Shown here piece by piece: positions 36,398 to 49,400 of a stretch of DNA of 64,000 nt. The first letter of the stretch is position 1. Each line of letters opens with the position of its first letter. The DNA is from Odobenus rosmarus divergens. Lineage: Eukaryota; Chordata; Mammalia; Carnivora; Odobenidae. The notes beneath the pieces are model-generated. The model did no database searches. It was not told the origin of the DNA and saw only the letters and a list, made by a program, of their open reading frames with translations. The DNA is taken from NCBI RefSeq assembly GCF_000321225.1, contig NW_004450585.1:433155-497154 (forward strand), read 5' to 3'. The translations under genes were made by a program, and so were the position numbers.

Positions 36398-36696
36398 AAG
36401 TAAAGTTCTCCAGCTATATTGACTAGTGTCTTGAATTTATCTCTTTGAATCTGTCTTCTGTTTTCTGAGAGTCCTTCTTCTTTTAGATCAGTATTAAAGT
36501 CTTCTGTAGTTTGTCAAGTGGGTAATTTCAAATGGCTTATAAACACAGTCCAGAGTTCTGCTTCCTAATGGAGAGGATTAGACAAGTTGGAAAGGAAGAG
36601 TATGTGTAAAGTCAGTACCAATGATAAATATAGGTCTTGTAGGCTTATAGGGCAAGATAAGAAATGAACAAAGCTCTCCTCAGGTCTGAAAGAATT

Positions 36697-36798
36697 AAGG
36701 TTGGGTTTGGGTTGGAAGAGCAGACTGATTATATATCACAGTCATTGAAGGTTGGGTTTGGGTTGGAAGAGCAGACTGATTATATATCACAGTCATTG
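36697..36798. repeat. Perfect 51-bp tandem duplication
   Basis: Two identical 51-base units, 36697-36747 and 36748-36798, each starting AAGGTTGGGTTTGGGTTGG and ending ATATCACAGTCATTG. Zero mismatches mean a very recent event or an assembly/collapse artefact. About 300 bases past the CCNC polyadenylation signal. Confidence 0.97.
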
Positions 36799-36824
36799 AC
36801 TTGACCCTAATTTTTCGTTTATTT

Positions 36825-37555
36825 TAAAATTTTTATTTTGGAAAATTATGTTTCCAACCTTTTGTTATAGAAAATTTAAAACAACAGATACAAGAGTAAA
36901 TAAACTAGTGTAACGAATCCCCGTGTGTCATTACCCAGTTTCAACAATGATCAGTTTATGGCCAATTTCATTTCATCTAAACTCACATCCACTTCCCATA
37001 TAATATGCATATTATTTTGAAGCAAATCCAAGATACCATATTTCATCTATAATTATTTCAGTATGTATTCCTAAAGATGATGGCTCTTAACTAAAAGTTT
37101 TATACCTAAAGAATTAGTCAAAATAATGTACTATCAAATATTCATTGCCCAAATTTTCAGTTATAAATATCATGACAAGTTGTTAAATCTGGTGAGATCT
37201 AAATAAGGATAAATTATTGCAATTAATTGACAAATCTTAAATTCATGGATTCCTCCTCCATCTTATTTTTTAAATTTCCCCTTTTGACTTGATTATCTAC
37301 TAAGAGTATCCCACCATACGGATCTTGCTAATTGTATCCTTGAAGTGCCATTTAACATGTTCCTTTTTCTATATTTTCTATAAATTGGTCATTGGATCTA
37401 AAGGCTTGATCAGGTTCAGATTCAAAAAAAATTTTTTTTGGAGCAGGTAGACTACTATATAAGGTGTCTTCCATCAGAGGGCATATCATAACTGGTTGTC
37501 TCTCTGATTTATCAGCCATTGATGACGTGTATTGTTTTTAAAAAAATCAAACGGG
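36825..37555 (-). mobile_element. Ancient L1-like fragment
   Basis: Phrases such as GTTATAGAAAATTTAAAACA, GTAACGAATCCCCGTGTG, CATTACCCAGTTTCAACAAT and TGATCAGTTTATGGCCAATT are typical of old reverse-oriented L1 3' sequence. Boundaries are loose. Confidence 0.45.
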
Positions 37556-37680
37556 TGTAGGCTGCACTGTCCAGTGTGATAGCCACTAGCTACATGTGGC
37601 TATTGAACACTGAAAATGTGGCTAGTCAGAACTGAGATGTGCTGTAAATGTAAAAATAAGTGTTAGATTTCAATACTTAG
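37556..37680 (+). mobile_element. hAT-like DNA transposon fossil
   Basis: CACTGTCCAGTGTGATAGCC, ACTAGCTACATGTGGCTATT and AAATGTGGCTAGTCAGAAC match the common 'chance of ATGTGGCTA' hAT-type repeat in mammals. Truncated, and followed by a SINE insertion. Confidence 0.5.
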
Positions 37681-37724
37681 TACAAAATGTAAAATATCTA
37701 ATGTTTATAATGATTACACATTTT

Positions 37725-37905
37725 ATTTTTTTATTTTTTTTAAGATTTTATTTATTTGACAGAGAGACAGCAAGAGAGGGAACACAAGCAGGGGGGAGTG
37801 GGAGAGGGAGAAGCAGGGAGCCCGATGCAGGGCTCGATCCCAGGACCTGGGATCATGACCTGAGCCTAAGGCAGATGCTTAACAACTGAGCCACCCAGGT
37901 GCCCC
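37725..37905 (-). mobile_element. SINEC (CAN SINE)
   Basis: AAGATTTTATTTATTTGACA to GAGCCACCCAGGTGCCCC, flanked by ATGATTACACATTTTA on both sides. Confidence 0.97.
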
Positions 37906-38157
37906 ATGATTACACATTTTAAATGATGATAGGACCACATAAAACACTATTAAAGTTAATTTCACCCCTTTTTAAAATGTAAGACAATTAACGATCACCT
38001 AAATGGCTTGCATTATAATTGTTGGACTGTGCTGCTGTAAGACAAGGAAAATGTTAAGACCCCTGACCCATTCTTCCTACTGCTCATTCCTCCTCCCCAG
38101 AGCAACTTTTAGTTTTTTCTTGGTTGTTGTGTTACTTGCACATTTCCCAGTAACAAC

Positions 38158-38399
38158 CGTATAATAACAGCATTTATTGAGCACTTAGGTGACAAGAATT
38201 TTCTCAGCTTTCTACATTATGAAGTCATTGAATTCTCAGAGCAATTATTGTAGAAAGAAGGAAACTCAGGAACAGAAAGTTAACTTACCCAGTCACAGGT
38301 CAAGTAAGTGACAAGAGCTTGGATTAGGTTCTAATTCTTAAAACCTGGGCAGCTGGGCTCTAAAGCCCATGCTCTTAATGACTTTACCTTACTGCCTCC
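38158..38399 (-). mobile_element. MIR, near full length
   Basis: Reverse MIR: GCATTTATTGAGCACTTAGG, GAAGGAAACTCAGGAACAGA, AGTCACAGGTCAAGTAAGTG and CATGCTCTTAATGACTTTAC. Confidence 0.85.
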
Positions 38400-39534
38400 T
38401 CTGTTTACTCTCCAGTTTTATATTTTGATTCTTTTTTCAATAGTAAAATTATCTAGTAACTTCTTACTCTGGAAGATGAAGATTTCACTTTCTCACACAC
38501 CTCCCTCTATTCTGCTTCCCCACCAACCCGATTCTATACTAAGACTTCTATTCCATTGCCTTCCCAATTTAATTGTATAATTTTTGTTAAATTCATACTC
38601 AATATATATTAAGTATATATAGATAACGTTGTGTTCTGTAGTGTACTGTGGTTACATTTCCTTTGAGAATATTTCTGTCTTTCTGAAAGGGGTAATTGCC
38701 TTGGTTGTAATTTGCTCAATTTACTTTGTATCTTTTATTAATTTATCACCAGAATCATTTATTATTCATTTACTCCCGTAGTCACTCACAAGGAGACATT
38801 CTTCCCCGAGTCCTTCATCTTTTTGTTTAGGTAACTAAGATGGGGAATCCACTTAGTTTTCTTTGCCTTTGTTTTAATGGGATACATCCTCTAATTGCTT
38901 CAGAAAAGGTGCTTTTTAAGTAGCACCTTGTTCTTGTTTGAGAATGCATTGTGTTATACTACAGATAGTAATTTGGTTTTTTTGGTCGTTTTAAAATTTT
39001 GCTTCCTGCATTAACACTTTTTCCTTGAAGTCCCTTTTTTCTGTTTGGTCATAATTTTTCAACTTAGAATCTTTAATTGACTCAAGATCCTTCATATTTG
39101 AGAGGCACAGGGAGATAATTGGGAGGTCTGTGTGCATGGCTAGGACTTTACAGTGGTGGGCCTCAGTACACAACAAAACGTTTTCATTATTATTCCTCCC
39201 ACCCCCAACATCATATTCTATTCTAAAGCTTTTTCTTTGCCAGTGGGTCAGTTTTTCTAGAAAGGAAGCTTTTGGCTTTATCTGTGGTGGTATGAGCTGG
39301 ACTGTTCAGAGTTCTTAGAGACAAGATCAGGGGCCTAGGTATTTCATTGTTCCTTATTCAGAGTTTCATTTTATCTTCCCACCTGCAATAAGTATCTCAC
39401 TTGCCATTCTTGCCCCCAGATGTTTAGCTGGAAGTTTCATGAAACTCCCTTCTTTATTAATGTTAATTGAATGCAAACAGCAACCCAAAATATCAGCTGC
39501 TTATAAACAAGTACCATATTGTATGGATCACAGA

Positions 39535-39640
39535 GTAACAATAACAGCATAGTACTAAATATTTGGCATACATTATCTGATGTAATCTTCAAAACGGTAC
39601 TGTTATCCCCATGTGAATACACTTTAACCAGATTCTACTA
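39535..39640 (-). mobile_element. MIR fragment
   Basis: Short reverse MIR remnant (ATAACAGCATAGTACTAAAT, ATCTTCAAAACGGTACTGTT, ATCCCCATGTG). Diverged. Confidence 0.45.
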
Positions 39641-39676
39641 TTATAATACTTTTATTAAAATTTCTCTCCTTTTTTG

Positions 39677-39834
39677 GGGGCGCCTGGGTGGCTCAGTCAG
39701 TTAAGCATCTGCCTTCGGCCCAGGTCATGATTTCAGGGCTCTGAGGTGGAGGCCCCCCCGCATCGGGCTCCCTGATCCGCGGAGAGTCTGCTTTGCTCAC
39801 TCTCTAATAAATAAAATCTTTTTTTTAAAAAAAG
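39677..39834 (+). mobile_element. SINEC with internal deletion
   Basis: GGGGCGCCTGGGTGGCTCAG to AATAAATAAAATC plus A run. The CT-rich segment is mostly missing, so it is about 40 bp short. Target-site duplications TTTCTCTCCTTT on both sides. Confidence 0.95.
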
Positions 39835-40579
39835 TTTCTCTCCTTTCTATCCTTGCTCCTGCAGACACCTGTGGCACTGAAAAGGTGACTTTTTCTGTTA
39901 ATAAATCGCTGCCCTTTTAGACACTGAAAAATAACTATCACTGAATGGTGGGAGAAGCATTCAGTTTTCCGTTTGTCAATAATACCAATTTCTCACAGGT
40001 TAGCTACTGATCCTGCCTCTATCCAGGATTTCCACGGCAGATACATACTAGATAGCAAAAGGATGCATTATCGCAGAGTGCAAGAGACCTCACTGGGATC
40101 GTAAGGCAAGTAAGAAAGAGGGAATGTAAATGAAGGAAACCTGAGACACTTTAATTCAGGACTCTGAGCTGATATGTCCACTGTTGCCACTTTTTCTAGG
40201 ACAGCTTCCTTCTATCCCATTAGGAGAACTATGAACAGTACATACAGTATTTTAAAATGTAATCTGGCTATTCTACATTTCTAAAACTTTTGATCTACCG
40301 TGGCATTAGCAGAGTAAAACTGGTATTCTCGCATGACTGAAATAAAACAGCCACTTTTTAAATGATGTATTAAATCATATGCTATATATATTTTGAGGCA
40401 TCCGATACCATAGAAGTTAGTAATGATTTTACTCTTAAGACTTTTAGTGTACAGTTTGGTGCAACTTCAGATATATTTGTTAAATTTTTATTTCAGAATA
40501 ACTGACAATGAAGCTTGTCTTTATAAATTTGAATATAGAAAACAAATTATTCTAACATATGAACCCTTTGCTTCTTCAA

Positions 40580-40610
40580 AAATATACAAGTGGTAAACAC
40601 TTGTATATTT
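40580..40610. repeat. Perfect 13-bp inverted repeat
   Basis: Arms AAATATACAAGTG and CACTTGTATATTT separated by GTAAA: a perfect hairpin-capable palindrome with a 5-base loop. It is followed at once by a second GGTAAACA. No gene context. Confidence 0.9.
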
Positions 40611-41094
40611 GGGTAAACAGGATACATTGTTATAAGTTTTCTTTAAAAAAGTACCCGGAATCCAAGGTATTATAATTGTAAAATCTGGTTTAATTTCCTC
40701 CAAGTTGAAGATACTAAGTTCCTATCCCATAATGAGTACCTTGGGTTTTTCATTTTTATTAAAACTCATCAGCTGTGTCTGTTTAGCCCATCCACCATCT
40801 ACTGGGTTTTTAATTTCAGTTATTGTATCTCTATTTGATACTTTTTTGTAGTTTTCATTACTTTAAAAATTTTTGTCATTTAAGTTATTGAATATATAAA
40901 TCAGTTATTTTAAAGTCTGAAAATTCCAACATGTAGATTATCTGTAGATTTGTTTCTATTGTCTTTTTTTCTTCTTTTTCTAGTTTTTTTTCTTTTTCAA
41001 TCATGAGGTTGAATCATTTACTGCTGTTTCTAATAAATTTTATAGAATTCTGAACATTGAATATGATGAACTGTAGGGAATGTTTGTGGCTCTG

Positions 41095-41403
41095 GCTCAG
41101 GGGTCTAAACTGTGCCCCATGGGCCAAATCTTAACTTGCCATCTAGTTTTGCCTGGCCTTTGAGCTAAGAAGGTTTGCCATATTTTTAAATGGTTGAAAA
41201 ATAATTAAAAGAATATGTGGCAACACATGAAATATAAAATTCAAACCTAAGTCCCCGTAGTTGTTCGGTTGGGATCCAGCCACTCTTTCATTTATGTACT
41301 GTCTATGGTTGCTTTGTGCTACAGTAGCAGAGTGGAGCAGTTGCAACAGAGACCTTATGGCCTACAAACCTAAAATATTTATTGTTGCCAACCCCTGGCT
41401 CTA
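41095..41403 (-). mobile_element. hAT-type DNA transposon fossil
   Basis: GGTCTAAACTGTGCCCCATG and GGGCCAAATC at the left; CATTTATGTACTGTCTATGG and TTGCTTTGTGCTACAGTAGC in the middle; AGACCTTATGGCCTACAAAC and GTTGCCAACCCCTGG at the right. This follows a well-known mammalian hAT repeat in which a terminal phrase resembles 'TTTGCCGACCCCTG'. Subfamily not fixed. Confidence 0.6.
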
Positions 41404-42179
41404 GATAATGACATCTTTCTCTAAGAGAGGATTTTTTGCTGGTAGGCCATTACGTTTTCAGGAAGATCACCTTAATTCATTCAGGGATTTAGTTGATTCA
41501 AAGCCGGTCTTAACATTTTATGAGGGTTGGTCAATTTCTGGTTCACCTTTACTCCTAGGGTATAGTTTCCCAGGGGTTCCAACTAAACGTCTGGTGTATT
41601 TACCCAGGTTCTCATTCCTTGATGGACCCCCAGTACTTCAACCACAACTTACCTTCTCTCTCAGATTGTGGCTCTTCAAATCCCACCTTAGTATGTTTGT
41701 ACTAGTAACATTTGTTTATATAGATACATAAAGAAGATCACTTTAAAGGCGTGAAGGAATTATTAAAGCAGCAAGGACATGAAGAGCTATGATCCAGAGA
41801 GCAGGAAAGCTGTAGAGGATGACCCAACATTGAGGAGCGTGCATGCATGCATGAGTGCATGTGTGTTTACTTTCCAGCTTTTCTAGTTCTTATAGGGAGT
41901 TTGCTCTGCTAGAAACTAGACGGACATTATCAGAAATAGAAGTTCAAGGTGGTCACATCACTTCCCTACTCCAGATTCTCCAGTGGCTTTATAATACAAT
42001 TTAGGACAGACCAAGTCCTGATAGTTACTTCCTAGGCCTTACAGGATCTGAATGACTACTGAAATGAGATGAAACACATTTAGGTCTGAAGAGGCACAAA
42101 GGGAAGAAAGCACAGAGATGTACCAGTAGTGCACTAAGGCATATACTCATGCTAATGAGAGTCGTTTACATTTAAACTT

Positions 42180-42540
42180 TTTTCCCCTATTTTCTTTATT
42201 TTTAATTGAGATATAATTACAGAAAATATGTTTTCAAGTGTTGTTTTGATAAATGTATTACCTATATACCAACACCTCAATCAAGATCTAAAGCATTTCC
42301 ATCACCCTAGAATTTCCCTCCGTGCTTATTCCAGTTAATCTTCCCTCTACAGAGCAATCACTTTGTACTTTGTTATTTATATCTTTATAGATCATATTAA
42401 TTTTTTAGGTTGCAAATCCTGTCACTACCATGCTGGTTACAAGACGGCTGTAAGTCTTTGGATGGTGTTAATGTATTTTCATTGTTCATATTTCACCTAC
42501 TTTTCTGGATCTCAGATTCTTGGTGTTTTAAGACAAAGTC
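42180..42540 (-). mobile_element. Ancient L1 3' fragment
   Basis: TTAATTGAGATATAATTACA, ATCAAGATCTAAAGCATTTC and CATCACCCTAGAATTTCCCT: reverse-oriented old L1 3' sequence, cut by the next SINE. Confidence 0.55.
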
Positions 42541-42547
42541 TGCTTTT

Positions 42548-42745
42548 TTTTTTTTTTTTAAAGATTTTATTTATTTGACAGAGAGATAGATAGCACAAGT
42601 AGGCAGAGTGGCAGGCCAGAGGGAGAGGGAGAAGCAGGCTCTCCGCTGAGCAGGGAGCCCGATGCGGGGCTCAACCCCAGGACCCCAAGATCATGACCCG
42701 AGCTGAAGGCAGCCGCTTAACCGACTGAGCCACCCAGGCACCCCC
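42548..42745 (-). mobile_element. SINEC (CAN SINE)
   Basis: Poly-T then AAGATTTTATTTATTTGACA, ending GAGCCACCCAGGCACCCCC. Flanked by AAAGTCTGCTTTTTTT and AAAGTCTGTTTTTTT. Confidence 0.95.
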
Positions 42746-43447
42746 AAAGTCTGTTTTTTTAAAAATTTAAAAAATTTATATACCGCTGCTAGAAATCAAA
42801 CCTCTTCAGGGAAGAATCGCATCTTTTTTTATTCTCTTTTTAGCATTTGGAATATGTAGCATAGGATCTAAGCCAAATAAAAGTGTTCAAGAAATGCTTA
42901 CTAGCTGTTTTTATTCAATATTCACTAAATATTCATTATGGGTGAAAGGTATATCCATCAGAAATATCTGTACTGCATATCATTACAGGAAAATATATTT
43001 TATGAATTTTCTAAAATGGGAAAATTTACAAACTGAAATGTATTTTAATCATTAAAAAAATAACTTGTCTAGCTCATAGACTCTTTAATGAATAGAAGCT
43101 AGGCTAACACAAATGGTCATATGTTATGATTAGGTAACTACAAGTAACCTGGGCTTGGGAATACTATTGTACTATACTAAACTATTTAAAAATTTCTAGA
43201 ATCCCAACCCTTATATTTCCATGGCAAGTCACATACATTATTTCAATCCTCCATAGCCTTTGGAAATAGGCAAGGGTGAGTGGTATTCTCAACTTGCAGT
43301 TAAGGAAAAGATCCAACAAATAATTGAATTACACAAAATCCCCTTTCAATTAACCAGTGATGCCAGGGCTAGATTGTTATTCTTTTGTTCATTTCACTAT
43401 CCTAGGCTGCACGTACACAAGGGACGGGCCAACTTGTATTCCAGAAT

Positions 43448-46400
43448 TCAATTTCCGTGTTTCTTCTCTGAAAATTCATAGGTTACCCATTCCTTCCATC
43501 CTCCAGCATAGTGTTGAGCACTGAAAACATATAGCAAAGTTAGTGCTGTAAACATTTCCTCCTGCTTTATAACACAAGGTTGATAGGAACTTTAGAGATT
43601 AGAGGTGCAATGACTACTCTAGACTTTAAACCTACTTAAAAGACTGTTACTTTTGAGTAGGATGAAAATATAGTGTCTTAGTCTCTAACCTGCTATTACT
43701 AACACAGTAATTACAAAAAAAATTTTTAATCCACCAGTAAACATAATACATATGAAACATTGCTATACACATTCTTGAATACATTTTTATAATTCATCTA
43801 TGCACCTGTTAAAGCCCAGAGATATGGCCATGTCCAAAGCCTTCTTGCTTCTCACTCCGGCTAAACAAGAAAACACTAGACTGTCAGATTTGGATGGTTT
43901 TACTTCATTGTACTTCTCTTTGAAGTCTTTTGGGTTCATCTGTAGAGCTTCACCTACCTCATCCACTGAAAGAAAATGTTAAGAATTTTAATTAAATTGT
44001 AGATACAGTAAATTACTGAATATATACTTTCATGATGAAGCAATTCAAGTCACATGTCACTTACATGGTATATTGACAGACCCAGGAATTTTTCCATACT
44101 CGACAATTTCCCATGTCTCTCTAACATCAATTAACATAATTTTTTTGGAATTCAAGAGGTTCTTAAGTTCCTTATAAGTGACATCTTTAAAAATAGCAGT
44201 ACAAAAATTGTGGCAGCTTCCTTTTATTAACTTCAAACCTGGAAAGAATAAAATAATTTAGGCACCTTCAAAGTAACATTGTTATTAACATCTGGAAAGC
44301 AGGTCAAAGGAATTTTCCCCTTGGTTCCAGCCAGGTAGGTATAGTTGATTTTTTGACTTCACTGACCTGTGTATGTATTTTGTACACAGCCTGATAGAGC
44401 CACGGGGTGTACCCCTCCCCTCTTGCCCTACATGCTTAAGGGCTGGCCTTGTGCCAGCTCCATATTCTACTCTCTCCAAGCCCTTAATTAGGTGAAACTT
44501 GTAAATACACATTCAGCATTTGGTAACTGAATTCTGCAAATAATTTGTAAGTCTAACCATAATCCAAGTTACATGTTAAGAAAATTTTAATTTCCCCTCG
44601 CAAGCGAAGATAATAAGCCATATGTTAGATGTGGGAAACTTACATGTGAAACTACACTTGTAAGTACTTACAGGCACTGTTTCTATCTGTTAAATAATTG
44701 GTGAGGCACCTGGCTGGCTCCGTCAGAAGAGCATGGGGCTCTTGATCTCAGGGTTGTGAGTTCAAGCCCTATGTTGGGCATAGAGATTACTTAAAAACTT
44801 AAATAATTGGTAACATAACATGGTACTGGGTAATAACCTGTAAAATAGATCTATGGGTCCACACTGATATAAGGATATAATTGAATAAGTGGGGAGAAGG
44901 GATTATTTCAATTGATAAATGTAGAATGAATGATGAAAAGTGAAAATCACCATTAGGTTAACATCCGAGTAGTAATTATTTTGGCAAGAGCCATTGACAG
45001 ATGCTAAAGTTAGTGGGTGAAATTTTGATGAGAAATAAGGTAGTATCTCCCCGTGAGATACTTACTCCTCAGGAGATGCTTACTAAATAAGAAAAGGAAA
45101 CACCTGAAAGATACCACTTTAGCCAATTATTCAAAGATCACTTCACTAAAAAAAAAAAGATCACCTACTAATGAGAAATGTCGACAACATGTACTCTTTG
45201 ATATGATGCTCAAAGAAGAGCACATCACTTCCTTAGTATTTTTGCCAAAATGCATACCCTAAATCAAATCAGAGGAAAATCTCAAACTCAATCTACAAAA
45301 TAATAAGTACTCTTAAAAAAGTGTCAACGTTATGAAAGACAGAGACTGTGGAACTGTCACAGATTAAAGCAGACTGAGGAGCCATGACAATGTAATAACA
45401 ACATAGAATCCTGGATTGGCTCTGGGACTATAAAGACTGCAGTAGGAAAACTGGTGAAATTCAAATAAGGCCTGCGGATTAGCCAACAGTATTATGTCGG
45501 TATTACTTTCCTGATTTCAGTAATTGTACCATGTGAGATGCTTACATTAGGGGAAGTTGAATAAGAATAAAGGGAACTCCATTTTACTTCTGCAACTTTT
45601 CTATAGGTCCAAATTGTTTTTTAAGCATGAAAGAAAACCCAAAAGATTTTTTAAATAAAATAAAAATTCTAAAAATTTAATAATCATATTTCACAACAAA
45701 ATGACCACTGTAAGGTAAATAATGCTTCAAGTGTTTAAAATATTAAATATAAAGTGAAATTGGTTTAAACAGTATAAACTAGCATAGGAAAAGGTTTAAA
45801 GATCTAAGTCCAGAAACAGACGCACAATATACTATCTATGAAAATTCAGTATTTGGTAACAGTTATATTTCAGAATAATGGGGAAATTTTGTTCAATGAA
45901 TATGTAGGGCAACTAGCTAGCCATCAGGAAGAAACTTCAAGCAGGCTACTGTCTCGTTCCTTACATGTAAATAAATTTAAATTTCAGTCTAAAAACTAAT
46001 ATCTTAGAAGTACCAATAGAAAACGAGCAGATAATTTAAACCTTGGGATAAGAAAACCATCCTAAACATGGCAAAATCAGAAGTCATAAAGTTTTGACCT
46101 CATAAGAATGCTAAATTTATATATGGGAAAAGAACAATGAATAATTAGAAGATAAGTGGCAGGCAGGAACAAAATATTTGTAACATAGAAAAGACAAAAC
46201 ATTAGTATTAATAGAGCTCATACAAATAGGAAAAGGACAAAATTACCAAAGAAAAATGGTCAAAACACGAACAGGGAATTGCTCTGAGAAAAATACCAAT
46301 GTTCCATAAAATGTAAAAAGATGCCCTATCTCACTACTTATTAAGAAAATGCAAGATATAAACAAAATTTTTCAAATTTTGTCAGATTTGTAAAAATTGA

Positions 46401-49400
46401 AAGGATTGATAACAAATATCGGTGAGGGTATGAGGAAATGGGTACTCTTACGTTGTTGGGAGTGTGTAACAAAATCTTTTGAAAGGAAAATTTAGCAGGA
46501 ATAACATTTTATGTAGGTATATCTTTTTTACCTCACAATTTTACTTTTAGGAACCTATCTTAGTACAGCAGTATTAGCATGAATACATACAAATGTATAT
46601 AAGTATATATATATTCATTGGCAGCATTCTCTGTAATACTGAAAAGTGGCAAGAAGCTGGAAGTCTATCCATAAGGGAATGGTTATAAGTGGTACATTTA
46701 TACAATGGCATATTATTTAGTGTAAGTTCTCCAAAATATAGTACTAAATTTATTTATTTTTTTATTTTTTATTTTTTTAAAGATTTTATTTATTTATTTG
46801 AAAGAGAGAGGGAATGAGAGATAGAAAGCACGAGAGGGAAGAGGGTCAGAGGGAGAAGCAGACTCCCCGCTGAGCAGGAAGCCCGATGTGGGACTTGATC
46901 CCGGGACTCCAGGATCATGACCTGAGCCGAAGGCAGTCGCTTAACCAACTGAGCCACCCAGGCGCCCCTATAGTACTAAATTTAAAAACTAGTTGGAGAG
47001 CACAAGGTATAAACCAGGGATTCCCAGACTTTCTTGGTTCATCCTTTCATGTCTTAGTAAATTTTCTGCAGTGAGCATAGGCCAAAAGAAATGCTTCGCG
47101 GTCCTATTTATTAAGTAGTTAAGAAAAGCCAAAAGTGAGTTGTGAAAAACCACCTTTTCTTATAAAAACCAAATACTGTTCTATTTTCATTTGTCTTTCT
47201 CACTGATAGCAAAAGATGGAAAAATGGATAAATACAATAGTTAAAAAAATACAGATTTCCCTGCAATTCTACTCCAAGGTATGTATCTAAAAAATTTGAA
47301 AACAGGGACTCAAATTCAGACACCAATGCTCATAGCAGCATTATTCACAATTACTCACAATAGCCAAAAGGTGGAAACAACCCAAGTGTTCATTCAACAG
47401 ATGAGTGGTAAACAAAATGTGGCTTATACATATAATGGAATATTATTCTGCCATAAAAAGGAATGAAGGTCTAACACATACTACAGCATGAAACTACAAC
47501 ATTGAAAAAATGCTCAGTGAAGTAAGCCAGACACAAAATGACAAGTATTTTATGATTCCACTCATATGAAATATATAGAATAGGTAAATTCATAGAAAGT
47601 AGGTTAGAGGTTATCAGAAGTTGGAGGGAGGGCTGTTATTGCTCAATGGGTTTGAGTTTCTGTTTGGGGTGATGAAAATTTTTGGAAATACAGTGGTAAT
47701 GACCCCACAATGTTGTGAATATAATTAATGCCACCAGACTGTACATTCAAAGATAGCTAAAAGGGCAAATTTTATGTTACATATATTTTATCACAGTAAA
47801 TACATTAAAAAAATAAAAATACAGATTTCCCCATCCTCTTCAGATTTTGAAAAATTGGCCCATGTTATCTACAAGATTCGATCTTAAAATGCCTGGGATA
47901 AAACTATTTCTCACTCAACTTGCTGTTTTGTGAATTCCCAGAATACAAAGTCAGCAGGCTGAGTTCACACTTGGTACTATCCCTCATTGTTAGGAACTGG
48001 AAAACTATGGTAATTTAAAAAATTGTTAAGACTGTGGTGGTACTTCACCACTGGAAAACAAACATCATCTCGGCATGTAACCTGTGTAATTAAATCAAAG
48101 ATAGTTCTGTTTTTCTTATATATTAGAGTCAAACTGACATTTAACTTTCTCTATACTCCTGTTGGGGGTGTGGGGGGGGGGCGGAGATGGAGAATAGGTG
48201 TATAACCAGTGAGGACTAGATTTCCTAGCTTTCCACTCTGAGCCAAAGCACAAATACTCCCTTAATGAGTCTCAGCTCCCCCAAACCTCTCATGGTATGA
48301 GGTCCAGTCCACACTAATTCTTTAGTTAAAGCTATAGTGTATTTTTTTGTACAGCAAGGCCTCTACTTGTAAATCAACCACTTCATCTATTGCTTGATCA
48401 AAGAAACAACACTCAGTTCCTACACTGAAGGAAAACTGGCTGTTTGGGATTTATTGAGATGATGTGGGGTTCTCTTGAGGGATTCTCAAGAGTAACACAG
48501 GCTATACGTGATTTTCACATTTTTGAGCCTCATTTTTTAATAAACTCCAATTTTGCTGTTTCCACACTGGTAAATCTAGCCTCACCTGCATATTACCTAC
48601 AGCCTACGTAATAAGATACAGTCCGAACTTCTTAGTATGCTCTATCATGTCCTTCAATCTACTTTACCAGACCTCCTCTTCCCCACTTCTCCTCTCCCTC
48701 AATAGCCCTACCCTCCAGCTATATTAAAAGTATACAAGTGCTCTGACTACATTTTTACAGTGGAACGAGCAGGGATTTTAGAGTCAGATAAACCAGGTTC
48801 AAATCCTGGCTTGTTTGTCCACTTAGCTCTGTAATCCTGGGCAGATTACTTAAACTCTCTGGGACTTAGTTTCTTATTTATAAAACAGGAATAATATTAC
48901 TTAACTTTTCTGAGTTGCTGTGAGGTTTAAGTAATCTATTTGGTGCAATCTTTAAATACATATTTTTGCCTTCCTTCATGATTTATGCACACTGAAGGGA
49001 AACCTTCCTTCCTCATCTCTCTCTGGCACACTCTTACTCTCCTTGAAGACTCTGTTAAATGCCACTTGTCACTAACCCAACAGTTCTACTTCTAAGTATC
49101 TACTCTAGTAAACTACTTGTACATATAAACAAAGAGGTATGTACAATGGTAATTATTGAAGAAATTTTTATAACAGCAGAAAAAAGGAAACCAAAATGTC
49201 CATTTATAGGGGACTGGTTAAATAAACTGTGGTAATCCATACTATGGAATATATGCAGTGGTTAAAAGAGTTCTATGTACTGCCATGGAGAGCTTCTGAA
49301 TACCTAAGTGAGGAAAAAATGCAGAAAAGTATGCATAATAGATCACATTATATATATGATCCACATATGATATACAAAAACATAATGAGTGGAAGATCTA

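Larger units (their letters stand above)
36398..43447. other. Intergenic/3' region between convergent CCNC and TSTD3
   Basis: Between the CCNC poly(A) signal and the TSTD3 stop codon lie a tandem duplication, old L1, MIR and hAT fossils and three CAN SINEs. No further exon chain is visible. The TSTD3 3' UTR must occupy some of the right end; minus-strand AATAAA hexamers exist near 42.8-42.9 kb, but I cannot say which is used. 38.4-39.5 and 43.0-43.4 kb hold nothing I recognise. Confidence 0.6.
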
